Shown here piece after piece: positions 34,475 through 42,499 of a stretch of 64,000 nucleotides of DNA (positions are counted from its first letter, which is position 1; each line of letters starts with the position of its first letter). Origin of the DNA: an uncultured Pelagibacteraceae bacterium (GTDB lineage: Bacteria; Pseudomonadota; Alphaproteobacteria; Pelagibacterales; Pelagibacteraceae); the NCBI GenBank assembly GCA_902593285.1, contig CACJHW010000002.1, positions 1 through 64,000 on the forward strand. The letters are read 5' to 3'. A model generated the notes under the pieces. It did no database searches. It had not been told where the DNA came from and saw only the letters and a list, made by a program, of their open reading frames with translations. The translations under genes were made by a program, and so were the position numbers.

Positions 34475-36037
34475 GTGATTAAAAAAGAAATTTTAGACAA
34501 AACAAGTGCTTGGCCTTTCGTTGAAGCAAAAAAAATGCTTCGTGAAAGAAAATCATTTATTGATAAAAAAGGGAAAATTACCCTTCAAACAGGATATGGC
34601 CCAAGTGGCCTTCCTCACATTGGAACATTTGGTGAAGTTGCAAGGACTTCAATGATGGTGAATGCTTTAAAGCAACTTACAGATTTACCAACAGAGATAA
34701 TTACTTTTTCTGATGATATGGATGGTTTAAGAAAAGTTCCTGATAATGTTCCTAATCAGGAATTACTAAATGAAAACTTACATAAACCATTAACACAAGT
34801 TCCAGATCCATTTGAAAAATTCAAAAGTTTTGGAGAGCATAATAATGAAATGTTAAAAGACTTTTTAAATAGTTTTAATTTTAAATACAGTTTTAAAAGT
34901 TCAACATCTTTATACAAAGGTGGCTTTTTCAATCCAACTTTAAAAACTATTTTAGAAAATTATGATGGTATAATGAATATTATACTTCCAACTTTAGGCA
35001 AAGAACGTCAAAAAACTTACTGTCCTTTTTTACCTATTTGTCCAGATACAGGTCATGTTCTCGAAATTCCAGTTATAGAAATTGATAAAAAAAATTCTAA
35101 AATAATTTTTGATAATAAGGGTAAAAAATTAGAATCTAGTATTTTGGATGGAAATTGTAAATTACAATGGAAAGTTGATTGGGCAATGAGATGGTACGCT
35201 CTAGATATAGATTTTGAAATGTATGGAAAAGACCTTATTGAGAGTGCAATTTTATCAACTAAAATTATAAATTTAATCGGTAAAAAACAACCATCTGGAT
35301 TTGCTTATGAATTATTTCTTGATGAAAATGGTGAAAAAATTTCAAAATCTAAAGGAAATGGAATTACCATCGACCAGTGGTTAAAATATGCCTCACCTGA
35401 AAGTTTATCTTTATACATGTATCAAAATCCAAAAAGAGCTAAAAAACTTTATAATGAAATAGTGCCAAAAGCTGTAGATGAGTACCTTGATAATATTGAA
35501 AAATCAAAAAAACAAACAGAACAACAATTAGTAATGAATCCTGTTTGGCATGTTCATAATGGCAATATTCCAAAAGAAGAAATGATTATGTCTTTTTCTA
35601 TGTTGTTGAATTTAGTTGAGACAAGCAATGCTGATAACAAAGATTTATTATGGAAGTTTGTTAAAAAATACAAATCTAACATTCACGAAAAAAATTTTTT
35701 AATTTTTGATGGACTAGTTGGTTATGCAATCAAGTATTTTAATGACGTTATTAAGGCTCAAAAAAAATATAAAAATCCATCTGAAAATGAAAAATTAGCT
35801 CTACAAGCTTTAGTTAAAACTTTAGAACAATGTAATGATCAGATGTCTCCTGAGGATATACAAACATTAATATATTCAACAGGTAAAGAGAATGGGTATG
35901 CAGAAAACTTAAGAGATTGGTTTAAATTAATTTATGAAGTGGTATTTGGAGATGAAAATGGACCTAGAATGGGTTTTTTCATAAGTTTTTTTGGTGTTAA
36001 CGAAACAAAAGAGTTGATAATTAGTAAATTGAAATAA
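34475..36037 (+). CDS. lysK: Lysyl-tRNA synthetase, class I
   Basis: This is a class I lysyl-tRNA synthetase, the form used by most alphaproteobacteria and archaea in place of the class II LysS. The 520-residue protein has a HIGH-type motif (GLPHIGTFGE, about 45-54) and a KMSKS-type motif KISKSKGNG near 288. A GTG codon starts the frame and gives a full-length N-terminus with no ATG upstream. It is followed by pyrD with a one-base overlap. The 91-base spacer to divergent trkH holds no promoter I can defend. Confidence 0.95.
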   Translation: MIKKEILDKTSAWPFVEAKKMLRERKSFIDKKGKITLQTGYGPSGLPHIGTFGEVARTSMMVNALKQLTDLPTEIITFSDDMDGLRKVPDNVPNQELLNENLHKPLTQVPDPFEKFKSFGEHNNEMLKDFLNSFNFKYSFKSSTSLYKGGFFNPTLKTILENYDGIMNIILPTLGKERQKTYCPFLPICPDTGHVLEIPVIEIDKKNSKIIFDNKGKKLESSILDGNCKLQWKVDWAMRWYALDIDFEMYGKDLIESAILSTKIINLIGKKQPSGFAYELFLDENGEKISKSKGNGITIDQWLKYASPESLSLYMYQNPKRAKKLYNEIVPKAVDEYLDNIEKSKKQTEQQLVMNPVWHVHNGNIPKEEMIMSFSMLLNLVETSNADNKDLLWKFVKKYKSNIHEKNFLIFDGLVGYAIKYFNDVIKAQKKYKNPSENEKLALQALVKTLEQCNDQMSPEDIQTLIYSTGKENGYAENLRDWFKLIYEVVFGDENGPRMGFFISFFGVNETKELIISKLK

Positions 36038-37089
36038 TGTATTCTAATTTAAGATCATTAATATTTAAAATAGATCCTGAAAGAGCACATTTTTTAGCAA
36101 TTCAATCACTCAAACTTAATTTAGTTTCAAATATATTTGATGAAAACAAAAATGATCCTATTTTAAAAACAAAACTATTTAATCAAAATCTTGATAATCC
36201 CATAGGTATTGCAGCAGGTTTCGATAAGAATGCCGAGGTATACAACCCTTTATTTAAGTTGGGTTTTGGATTTGTTGAAGTAGGTACGGTTACACCATTA
36301 AAACAATATGGGAATGAAAAACCAAGAGTGTTTAGATTGGTAGAAGATCAAGCATTAATTAATAGGTTAGGTTTTAACAACCACGGGTCAGACACAATAT
36401 TAAATAGAATAAAATCTAATAAAAAACTAGGTGTACTAGGTGTAAATGTAGGACCGAACAAAAATTCTAATGATAGATTAAATGATTATTTAATTGGATT
36501 AGAAAAATTTTCTGAAGTTGCAGATTATATTACAATCAATATTTCTTCACCAAATACTGAAAATTTAAGAAACTTTCATGATGAGAATAAATTAAAAGAT
36601 TTATTAAAATCTGTTTCAGAGAAAAAAAAACAACTAAAAACTGAAATTCCTGTGGCTGTAAAAATTTCACCAGACATTAATGAAAATCAAATTGACTTAA
36701 TTTCAGAAATACTTTTAGAAAATGATATAAGTGCAATAATAATTTCAAATACATCCGAAGCTTCTAGAGAAACACTTCAAAATATACAGAGACATCAAAA
36801 AGGTGGTTTATCTGGAAAACCTATTGAAAAAAAATCTAATTTTTTAATAAGTAAATTCTACAATTTAATTAAAGGTAAAATCAAAATAATTGGAGTAGGT
36901 GGTGTTGATTCTGGTAAAGCAGCTTATGATAAGTTTTTATTGGGAGCAGATTTTGTTCAACTTTATACTGGCATGGTATTTCAAGGACCCAATATTGCTG
37001 GCATGATTAAAAAAGACCTAAAAGAATTACTAATAAGAGATGGCGTCAAAAATTTCTCAGAAATTGTTGGAAATAAAACTGTTTCTTAA
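36037..37089 (+). CDS. pyrD: Dihydroorotate dehydrogenase (quinone), class 2
   Basis: PyrD oxidises dihydroorotate to orotate in pyrimidine synthesis, donating electrons to quinone at the membrane. The 350-residue protein has the N-terminal class 2 helix extension ([18 protein letters not shown]) and FMN-binding [29 protein letters not shown]. The catalytic serine region is [11 protein letters not shown] near 168-178. The C-terminal [27 protein letters not shown] is also typical. It overlaps lysK by one base (TAATG). Confidence 0.97.
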   Translation: MYSNLRSLIFKIDPERAHFLAIQSLKLNLVSNIFDENKNDPILKTKLFNQNLDNPIGIAAGFDKNAEVYNPLFKLGFGFVEVGTVTPLKQYGNEKPRVFRLVEDQALINRLGFNNHGSDTILNRIKSNKKLGVLGVNVGPNKNSNDRLNDYLIGLEKFSEVADYITINISSPNTENLRNFHDENKLKDLLKSVSEKKKQLKTEIPVAVKISPDINENQIDLISEILLENDISAIIISNTSEASRETLQNIQRHQKGGLSGKPIEKKSNFLISKFYNLIKGKIKIIGVGGVDSGKAAYDKFLLGADFVQLYTGMVFQGPNIAGMIKKDLKELLIRDGVKNFSEIVGNKTVS

Positions 37090-37100
37090 ATGTATTAAAC

Positions 37101-37129
37101 TTGACGCCTTCAATATCTCCCCTTATATA
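37101..37129 (+). promoter_or_regulatory. Strong sigma-70 promoter of rpmB
   Basis: TTGACG (37101-37106) and TATATA (37124-37129) are separated by exactly 17 bases, just after the pyrD stop. Initiation would fall around 37135, only about 5-10 bases before the rpmB ATG at 37142. The message would therefore have almost no leader and no room for a Shine-Dalgarno. The promoter position also argues against any rpmB start upstream of 37142. Confidence 0.72.
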
Positions 37130-37141
37130 GGCACTGTTATT

Positions 37142-37453
37142 ATGTCAAAAAAATGTGAACTTACCGGTAAAATTCCTATGAAAGGTCATAATGTTAGTCA
37201 TGCTAACAACAAGACTAAAAGAAGATTTTTACCTAACCTAAAGAAAGTAAAATTTACAAGTGAGCTTACTGGAAGAAGTTTAAAACTTACTGTAAGTAAC
37301 TCAGGTGTGAGGTCAGTTGACAAAAAAGGTAGTTTTGATGAATTTTTAAAAACTGTAAAAAATAAAAATTTATCTCCTAGATTAAAAAAGTTAAAAAAAG
37401 TAGTTTTAATTAAATCCCCTTTTAAAAAGAAACCTGTAGCTAAATCAGCTTAA
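37142..37453 (+). CDS. rpmB: 50S ribosomal protein L28
   Basis: L28 is a small basic large-subunit protein. From the ATG at 37142 the product has 103 residues: [32 protein letters not shown] and [14 protein letters not shown] are L28 hallmarks. The length matches alphaproteobacterial L28, which has a C-terminal extension beyond the ~78-residue E. coli form. An upstream in-frame start at 37040 is rejected because it would run through the pyrD end and through a strong promoter. The stop overlaps the next gene's start by one base. Confidence 0.97.
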   Translation: MSKKCELTGKIPMKGHNVSHANNKTKRRFLPNLKKVKFTSELTGRSLKLTVSNSGVRSVDKKGSFDEFLKTVKNKNLSPRLKKLKKVVLIKSPFKKKPVAKSA

Positions 37454-38007
37454 TGAACAAATTATTTATCACCCTGTCAATAATGATGGGGATTGTTGTA
37501 CTATCTTCTAATTATTTAGTTCAGTTCCCAATTAATTATTTTGGATTAAATGAGATTTTAACTTATGGAGCTTTTAGTTACCCAATTGCTTTTTTAATAA
37601 CAGATTTAGCAAATAGGTCGTATGGAAAATTATTAGCAAGGCAAATTGTATATTTGGGGTTTTTAATAGGAATTATATTTACATTGTTATTCTCAACTGA
37701 TTTTGCAGATTTAATCTCAGTTAGAATTGCAATTGGATCAGGGGTTGCTTTTATCACTGCTCAATTGTTGGACATTCAAATTTTTGATCGATTAAGAAAA
37801 AAAGAGTGGTTTGTTGCACCACTTACTTCATCTTTGATTGGATCAACAGTCGACACATTTTTATTTTTCTCAATATCATTTTATGCAACAGGGGTGCCTT
37901 GGGTTACTTTATCTCTTGGAGATTTAGCGGTAAAAATTTTAGTTGCTATAATAATGTTGATACCATTCAGAATGTTACTGAAAACTATTAAACCAATTAA
38001 AGTTTAA
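37453..38007 (+). CDS. yhhQ: Queuosine precursor transporter (VUT family)
   Basis: This 184-residue membrane protein with about six hydrophobic helices belongs to the VUT/YhhQ family, whose E. coli member imports queuosine precursors. Visible support: FGLNEILTYGAFSYPIAFLITDLANRSYGK near residues 30-60 and the characteristic SSLIGSTVDTFLFFSISFYAT near 125-145. It is coupled to rpmB by a TAATG junction, and its end overlaps convergent speB by four bases. Substrate is inferred from the family. Confidence 0.85.
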   Translation: MNKLFITLSIMMGIVVLSSNYLVQFPINYFGLNEILTYGAFSYPIAFLITDLANRSYGKLLARQIVYLGFLIGIIFTLLFSTDFADLISVRIAIGSGVAFITAQLLDIQIFDRLRKKEWFVAPLTSSLIGSTVDTFLFFSISFYATGVPWVTLSLGDLAVKILVAIIMLIPFRMLLKTIKPIKV

Positions 38008-38879
38008 TATAAAAATTTATAAGACAAAATTTTATAAGCTAATTTTGCAACAAGAAAATTATAAGAATTAAATCCTTTAATTGGAGATAGTTCACTAATA
38101 TCTGCACCAACAATTTTGGAGTTTTTAGCTGCAATTCTTATTATATCTAATGTTTCGTCCCACAAAAGTCCTCCTGGTTCAGGTGTACCAGTTGCAGGCA
38201 TAATACTTGAATCTAGTCCGTCTACATCAAATGTAAGATAAACAGTTTTGTTTTTAATCAGTTTTTTAAATTTAGATAAATTCCATTTTTTTTTATCTTT
38301 TGCCCAAAAAATATTTATTCTTGAAGAATTCTTTTTTAAAAATGGGATTTCACTTTCTGAGATGTTTCTTATCCCAAATGAAATTAAAGAAACATTTTTA
38401 TAATCTAGACACCTTCTAATTGCTGAGGCATGGGAAAATTTTTCTCCATTATAACTTTGACGTAAATCTGCATGAGCATCAAAATGTAAGAGACAAATGT
38501 TTTTATATTTTTTAGTAAAAGGAACAATACATCCAGGAGTTATTGAATGCTCTCCACCTAAAGTCATTGGGAAAAGCTTTTCATCTAAAATTTCTTTATT
38601 AATATTTGAGATTTTATTAAGTGCTTTTTTAATATTTTTATCAATTTTAAATGGTTTTAAAGTTTTAATACCTATTTTTTTATAAGGTTCACAATTAAGT
38701 TCTTCATCATATAGCTCAACTTGATGTGATGCTTTTATGATTTCTTTAGGCCCATTTCTTGTTCCTCCCCCATAACTGACAGTTTTTTCTAATCCAAATG
38801 GAACAATCACAGCTTTTTCTTTAAAGCTAAATTTATTATCAATTCCTAAAAACCCGTTTTTATTTGATAGATATTTCAA
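38004..38879 (-). CDS. speB: Agmatinase / ureohydrolase
   Basis: This Mn-dependent ureohydrolase family enzyme has 291 residues. Metal-binding motifs are GGEHS (108-112), LHFDAHADLR (132-140) and FDVDGLDSSIMPATGTPEPGG in the C-terminal half. The family includes agmatinase (agmatine to putrescine and urea), arginase and guanidinobutyrase. Placement behind a deoxyhypusine-synthase-like gene and a PLP decarboxylase points to polyamine metabolism. The in vivo substrate could be agmatine or a longer guanidino-polyamine. Two bases separate it from the DHS-like gene. Confidence 0.88.
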   Translation of the reverse strand: MKYLSNKNGFLGIDNKFSFKEKAVIVPFGLEKTVSYGGGTRNGPKEIIKASHQVELYDEELNCEPYKKIGIKTLKPFKIDKNIKKALNKISNINKEILDEKLFPMTLGGEHSITPGCIVPFTKKYKNICLLHFDAHADLRQSYNGEKFSHASAIRRCLDYKNVSLISFGIRNISESEIPFLKKNSSRINIFWAKDKKKWNLSKFKKLIKNKTVYLTFDVDGLDSSIMPATGTPEPGGLLWDETLDIIRIAAKNSKIVGADISELSPIKGFNSYNFLVAKLAYKILSYKFLY

Positions 38880-38881
38880 TT

Positions 38882-39925
38882 TTATTCAAAAATTTTTGTA
38901 AAGTTTTTTCTTTCTCTGTTTTTCCACTCACCCTTATGATAAGCATCACTCGCTATCAATGGTAAAACACTAGTTGCCTCTGCAAACACCATCTGTTCTT
39001 TTGTAATATCTACTTTTCCCCATGAACTTGCTTCTTTTAATGTGGAGCTGCTACATGCTCCGTCTCTACTATCAGCAACAGTAATTTGAACAGCATATTT
39101 ATGCATGTCTACATCTTTTCCTAATAGTTCAGCACAAATAACAGTATCTTGAATAAAGTTTTTAGGCACACCACCACCAATCATAAATAATCCAGAACCT
39201 TTAGATTTGATTTTAATTTCTGTTAGTTCTCTAAATTCTCTAACTGAGTCTATTGTTATATGTTTTTTTGGATTTTGTTCTTGATGCATAACTAATCCGA
39301 ATCCTGCACTCGAGTCAGTAAAAGCAGGGCAGAAAATAGGAACATTATTGTCAAAAGCGGTTTCAATTAAAGAGTCTTTTTTCTTTGAGTTATTTTTTAA
39401 ATATTTGCCCATTTCATAAATGAACTCTCTTGAAGTATAGCTTCTCGCTTCTAGGTTATTAGCGATTTCACATATAATTTTATCACACATTTGAAGCTCT
39501 TCTTCATCTATGTAGGTATCGTAAATTCTATCTATATAGTTGTCTCTCAGTTCAGTATCATCTTGAAATTGTGAACCTTGATAATGTTTAAAACCAAGAG
39601 CTTCAAAAAAATCCATATCTACTATAGAGGCTCCTGTTGCAACAATTGCATCGACCATATTATATTTAACTAAATCTTTATAAATATTCATACATCCAGC
39701 TGCCGAAGTAGAGCCTGCTAAGGTAAGGAAAATTGTACAATCTTTATCTTTAAGCATCTCGTTATAAATATTAGCAGCATTAGCTGTTTCTCTAGAAACA
39801 AATGACATTTTTTCCATTGAGGAAATAATTTTTCTACTATCAAAAGAAGTTATATCGATGTGTTCAACAGGATTTTTTAAGAAATCTCTTTTACTGTTAT
39901 GACCTGGATTTTTTTGACTCGACAT
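38882..39925 (-). CDS. Deoxyhypusine synthase-like aminobutyltransferase
   Basis: This 347-residue protein is in the deoxyhypusine synthase family, with NAD-binding LTLAGSTSAAG (68-78), DAIVATGASIVDMDFFEALG (92-111) and DSSAGFG. The catalytic-type lysine is Lys304 in EASSWGKVDI. Bacteria have no eIF5A, the substrate of true deoxyhypusine synthase. Characterised bacterial relatives transfer aminobutyl groups between diamines: homospermidine from putrescine, or a bis-guanidino analogue from agmatine. Neighbouring decarboxylase and agmatinase genes fit either route. It overlaps the decarboxylase gene by one base. Confidence 0.85.
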   Translation of the reverse strand: MSSQKNPGHNSKRDFLKNPVEHIDITSFDSRKIISSMEKMSFVSRETANAANIYNEMLKDKDCTIFLTLAGSTSAAGCMNIYKDLVKYNMVDAIVATGASIVDMDFFEALGFKHYQGSQFQDDTELRDNYIDRIYDTYIDEEELQMCDKIICEIANNLEARSYTSREFIYEMGKYLKNNSKKKDSLIETAFDNNVPIFCPAFTDSSAGFGLVMHQEQNPKKHITIDSVREFRELTEIKIKSKGSGLFMIGGGVPKNFIQDTVICAELLGKDVDMHKYAVQITVADSRDGACSSSTLKEASSWGKVDITKEQMVFAEATSVLPLIASDAYHKGEWKNRERKNFTKIFE

Positions 39926-41109
39926 TAAGCTACCATGTTAGCTTTATTAACGTCTTTATCATACATTGTCATTATTGGATTATCTTCAACTTCGTAAATT
40001 TCATTTGAGTAATAACCATTAAATTGAGTTCTAAATGTCAATCCGTATGCACCAAGTTGACCAAGTTCGATATAATCATTTTCTTTAATATTATTTGGAA
40101 GCAAAAAAGGACCTTTCATATAATCCATGCTATCACATGTAGGTCCAAAGAAATCAAAAGCAGTTAATTTTTTTGAAATTATTTTGTTAGAATTTTCTTT
40201 AATCATTCTAGATGGGAATACAATGTTAGGTGTACCTGCATCAAAAAGAGTACCATAAGTACCATCATTAATATAAAGCTTTTGTTTTTTTCTTAAATTA
40301 ACTCTTACAACTGTTGAGCCACTTTCTGCAACTATAGCTCTACCAGGCTCACAAATAATTTCAGGAAGTTTTTCAAGTTTTAAATTTTCTAAACTCTTAT
40401 TTATTTCATTAAAATAACTAATTAAAGATTGTGGAATTAAGTCAGGATAGATTGTAGGGAAACCTCCACCTATATTAATATAATCTGGAATTATCTTAGT
40501 TTTTTTAATTATATTTCCAATTTCACTAATTCCTTTCGCATAAGAAATTGGATGCATACATTGTGAACCAACATGAAAACTTAAGCCAACCTTTTTACCA
40601 TGTTGTTTTACAAGTCTTAACAAACCTATTGCTTCTGATGTTAAAGCACCAAATTTTTTAGATAAATCAATTTCTGCATGTTCATTGGAAACAGCAACTC
40701 TTACAAATAATTCTAAATCTTCAGCATTATTTGTACTTTCAATTATTTTAATCAGTTCATCTTTAGTATCTAATGAAAAAGTTTTTACACCATAATTAAA
40801 ATATGCTTCTTTTATACTTTCTCTACTTTTTACAGTATGCATATAAGAGCATTTAGCAGTTTTGCTAAAAGTTCTAATATTTTTAATTTCCTCGATTGAT
40901 GCTACATCAAATTGTTCAACTCCACTTTCTATGATTGTTTTGATTACTTCAGGGTGTGGATTAGTCTTAACCGCATATAAAATTTTACCTTGAAATTTCT
41001 TTAGGAAAAATTTAACAGCAGATTTTATGGAATTTTTTCTTATACAGTATACTGGTTTTTCAGGTTTCAGTTGATTTACTAATTCTTCAACTGATTTAAA
41101 TTTTTGCAT
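39925..41109 (-). CDS. PLP-dependent ornithine/arginine-type decarboxylase (fold type III)
   Basis: This is an alanine-racemase-fold decarboxylase of the eukaryotic-ODC-like group, 394 residues from the ATG at 41109. The PLP lysine is Lys48 in LYAVKTNPHP. GGGFPTIYP and CEPGRAIVAESG bind PLP phosphate, and Cys325 lies in FGPTCDSMD. The substrate-side loop reads INDGTYGTLFDAG, unlike the GKFGGL-type loop I expect in alphaproteobacterial ODC, so arginine or lysine as substrate is possible. The start is chosen because GGAGG lies eight bases upstream; an in-frame TTG at 41124 overlaps that sequence. Confidence 0.85.
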   Translation of the reverse strand: MQKFKSVEELVNQLKPEKPVYCIRKNSIKSAVKFFLKKFQGKILYAVKTNPHPEVIKTIIESGVEQFDVASIEEIKNIRTFSKTAKCSYMHTVKSRESIKEAYFNYGVKTFSLDTKDELIKIIESTNNAEDLELFVRVAVSNEHAEIDLSKKFGALTSEAIGLLRLVKQHGKKVGLSFHVGSQCMHPISYAKGISEIGNIIKKTKIIPDYINIGGGFPTIYPDLIPQSLISYFNEINKSLENLKLEKLPEIICEPGRAIVAESGSTVVRVNLRKKQKLYINDGTYGTLFDAGTPNIVFPSRMIKENSNKIISKKLTAFDFFGPTCDSMDYMKGPFLLPNNIKENDYIELGQLGAYGLTFRTQFNGYYSNEIYEVEDNPIMTMYDKDVNKANMVA

Positions 41110-41176
41110 TTTTAATGCCTCCAAAAAAAATTTAATAAAAAAAAAGTCTTTTTTACAAAAACTTTAATATTTTTCG

Positions 41177-41205
41177 CATATAAAAGTAAGCAGCACTAAT
41201 GTAAA
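41177..41205 (-). promoter_or_regulatory. Possible promoter of the polyamine operon
   Basis: On the minus strand TTTACA (41205-41200) and TATATG (41182-41177) are 17 bases apart, upstream of the decarboxylase gene. Initiation near 41170 gives a leader of about 60 bases ending in a strong GGAGG ribosome binding site. The rest of the 41110-41277 spacer is A/T-rich with no other structure I can defend. Confidence 0.4.
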
Positions 41206-41277
41206 GCAAATAATTCAAGCCAGAAATGCGTAAAATTCATATATTGTAATATTTTGCAGAGACCCCATATAAGGGAC

Positions 41278-41841
41278 ATGAAAGAAGAAGCAAAACTACA
41301 GAATCTTAGCGATTTTGAGAATAAATCATTATTAATTGTGGATGATGATAATCCTTTCCGTGAGCGTTTAGCAAGAGCGATGGAAAAAAAAGGATTTGAA
41401 GTTTTTCAAGCTGAGAGTGTACAAAAGGGAGTTGAATCTGTAAAAACTAAAAAACTTGGTTTTGCGGTTGTAGACTTAAGGCTTGCAGATGGAAATGGAC
41501 TTGAGGTTGTAAAAGAAATTCAGTCTTCAAATAGTGATAGTAGGATTATCATGTTAACTGGTTATGGAAATATTCCAACAGCAGTAGCTGCGATCAAAGA
41601 AGGTGCTATAGATTATTTAGCTAAACCTGCTGATGCAGAAGATGTAGAGAAAGCATTATTGGCAGATCCTTCAAAAAAAGCAGCTCCTCCAGAAAATCCT
41701 ATGTCTGCAGACAGAGTAAAATGGGAACATATACATAGAGTCTTTGAGTTATGTAACAGGAATGTTTCAGAAACAGCCAGAAGACTTAAAATGCACAGAA
41801 GAACTCTTCAAAGAATTCTTTCCAAGAGATCACCTAGATAA
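41278..41841 (+). CDS. regA: Response regulator ActR/RegA
   Basis: RegA/ActR is the global redox response regulator of alphaproteobacteria. The 187-residue protein has a receiver domain with the acidic pocket VDDD (21-24) and phospho-acceptor Asp66 in AVVDLRLADG. A proline-containing linker follows (APPENPMSADRV), then a Fis-type helix-turn-helix at the C-terminus (NVSETARRLKMHRRTLQRIL). Linker and DNA-binding end are diagnostic. I use the ATG at 41278; an in-frame TTG eight codons upstream is possible. Its kinase RegB/ActS is not in the window. Its end overlaps convergent bioY by eight bases. Confidence 0.92.
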   Translation: MKEEAKLQNLSDFENKSLLIVDDDNPFRERLARAMEKKGFEVFQAESVQKGVESVKTKKLGFAVVDLRLADGNGLEVVKEIQSSNSDSRIIMLTGYGNIPTAVAAIKEGAIDYLAKPADAEDVEKALLADPSKKAAPPENPMSADRVKWEHIHRVFELCNRNVSETARRLKMHRRTLQRILSKRSPR

Positions 41842-42385
41842 ATTTTTTAATTTTAATTATTTGCTTTGTCAAAAGAGCTAAAAGCATAATTTTACAAATC
41901 TCGGCTAATAAAAATGGTTTTGCACCTAAAGCAAAAATTGGCTTATCCCATCCAATCAGTGTTCCAAGCCAAATTAGACCCAAAATATAAATTGTTGAAG
42001 TTGCGATAATTAATTTAAATAAAACTATGAAAAAGTTATCATCAATCTTTATTTTAGAAGCTAAGTAACCAGCTGTTAAAAAACCAATTAAGTAACCCAT
42101 AGTTGGTCCGGTAAAGTAAACTAATCCAACACCTTTTTCAGGAGAATTTGAAAATACAGGAAGCCCTGCAATTCCTTCAATTAGATATAGACCAATTGTA
42201 ACTAATGCAATTTTATGCCCTAAACTTATTCCTAAAAATAATACAACAAATGTTTGCATAGTCATAGGAACTGGATAGAAAGGAATTTTGATTTTTGCTG
42301 ATAAAGTTAGTGCTATTGAACCAAGAACAATAACAACCAGAGATTTAAATAGTTTAGCTTGCGTGAGATTTTTTGTTAATTCCAT
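41834..42385 (-). CDS. bioY: Biotin transporter substrate-binding component BioY
   Basis: BioY is the membrane S-component for biotin uptake, working alone or with an ECF ATPase module. The 183-residue, six-helix protein has KIPFYPVPMTMQTFVVLFLG (about 31-50) and LPVFSNSPEKGVGLVYFTGPTMGYLIGFLTAGYLASK, both signatures of the family. No bioM/bioN (ATPase and T component) genes lie nearby. It overlaps regA tail to tail. Biotin uptake fits the reduced vitamin synthesis of SAR11-like bacteria. Confidence 0.95.
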   Translation of the reverse strand: MELTKNLTQAKLFKSLVVIVLGSIALTLSAKIKIPFYPVPMTMQTFVVLFLGISLGHKIALVTIGLYLIEGIAGLPVFSNSPEKGVGLVYFTGPTMGYLIGFLTAGYLASKIKIDDNFFIVLFKLIIATSTIYILGLIWLGTLIGWDKPIFALGAKPFLLAEICKIMLLALLTKQIIKIKKFI

Positions 42386-42499
42386 TGTTAAATAATACTC
42401 AAAATATAAAAAATAATCTACTTATAATTGTTATAATAATTTAAAGTAAATTTTTATATATACAGAATATGTTATCATTATAATATTTAATAATACTTC

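Noticed and set aside
37040-37141. Possible 34-residue N-terminal extension of ribosomal protein L28
   Set aside because: It would overlap the pyrD end and contain a strong promoter (37101-37129); the conserved L28 N-terminus begins at the ATG at 37142.
41109-41126. TTG start upstream of the decarboxylase ATG
   Set aside because: The TTG overlaps a GGAGG that is well spaced for the ATG at 41109, so TTGGAGG is the ribosome binding site, not a start. The same reasoning rejects the TTG at 32956 for the AmpG-like permease.
41120-41160. A-run/T-run hairpin in the decarboxylase leader (AAAAAAG with CTTTTTT)
   Set aside because: The stem is almost all A-T with a one- to four-base loop; such matches arise by chance in this base composition.
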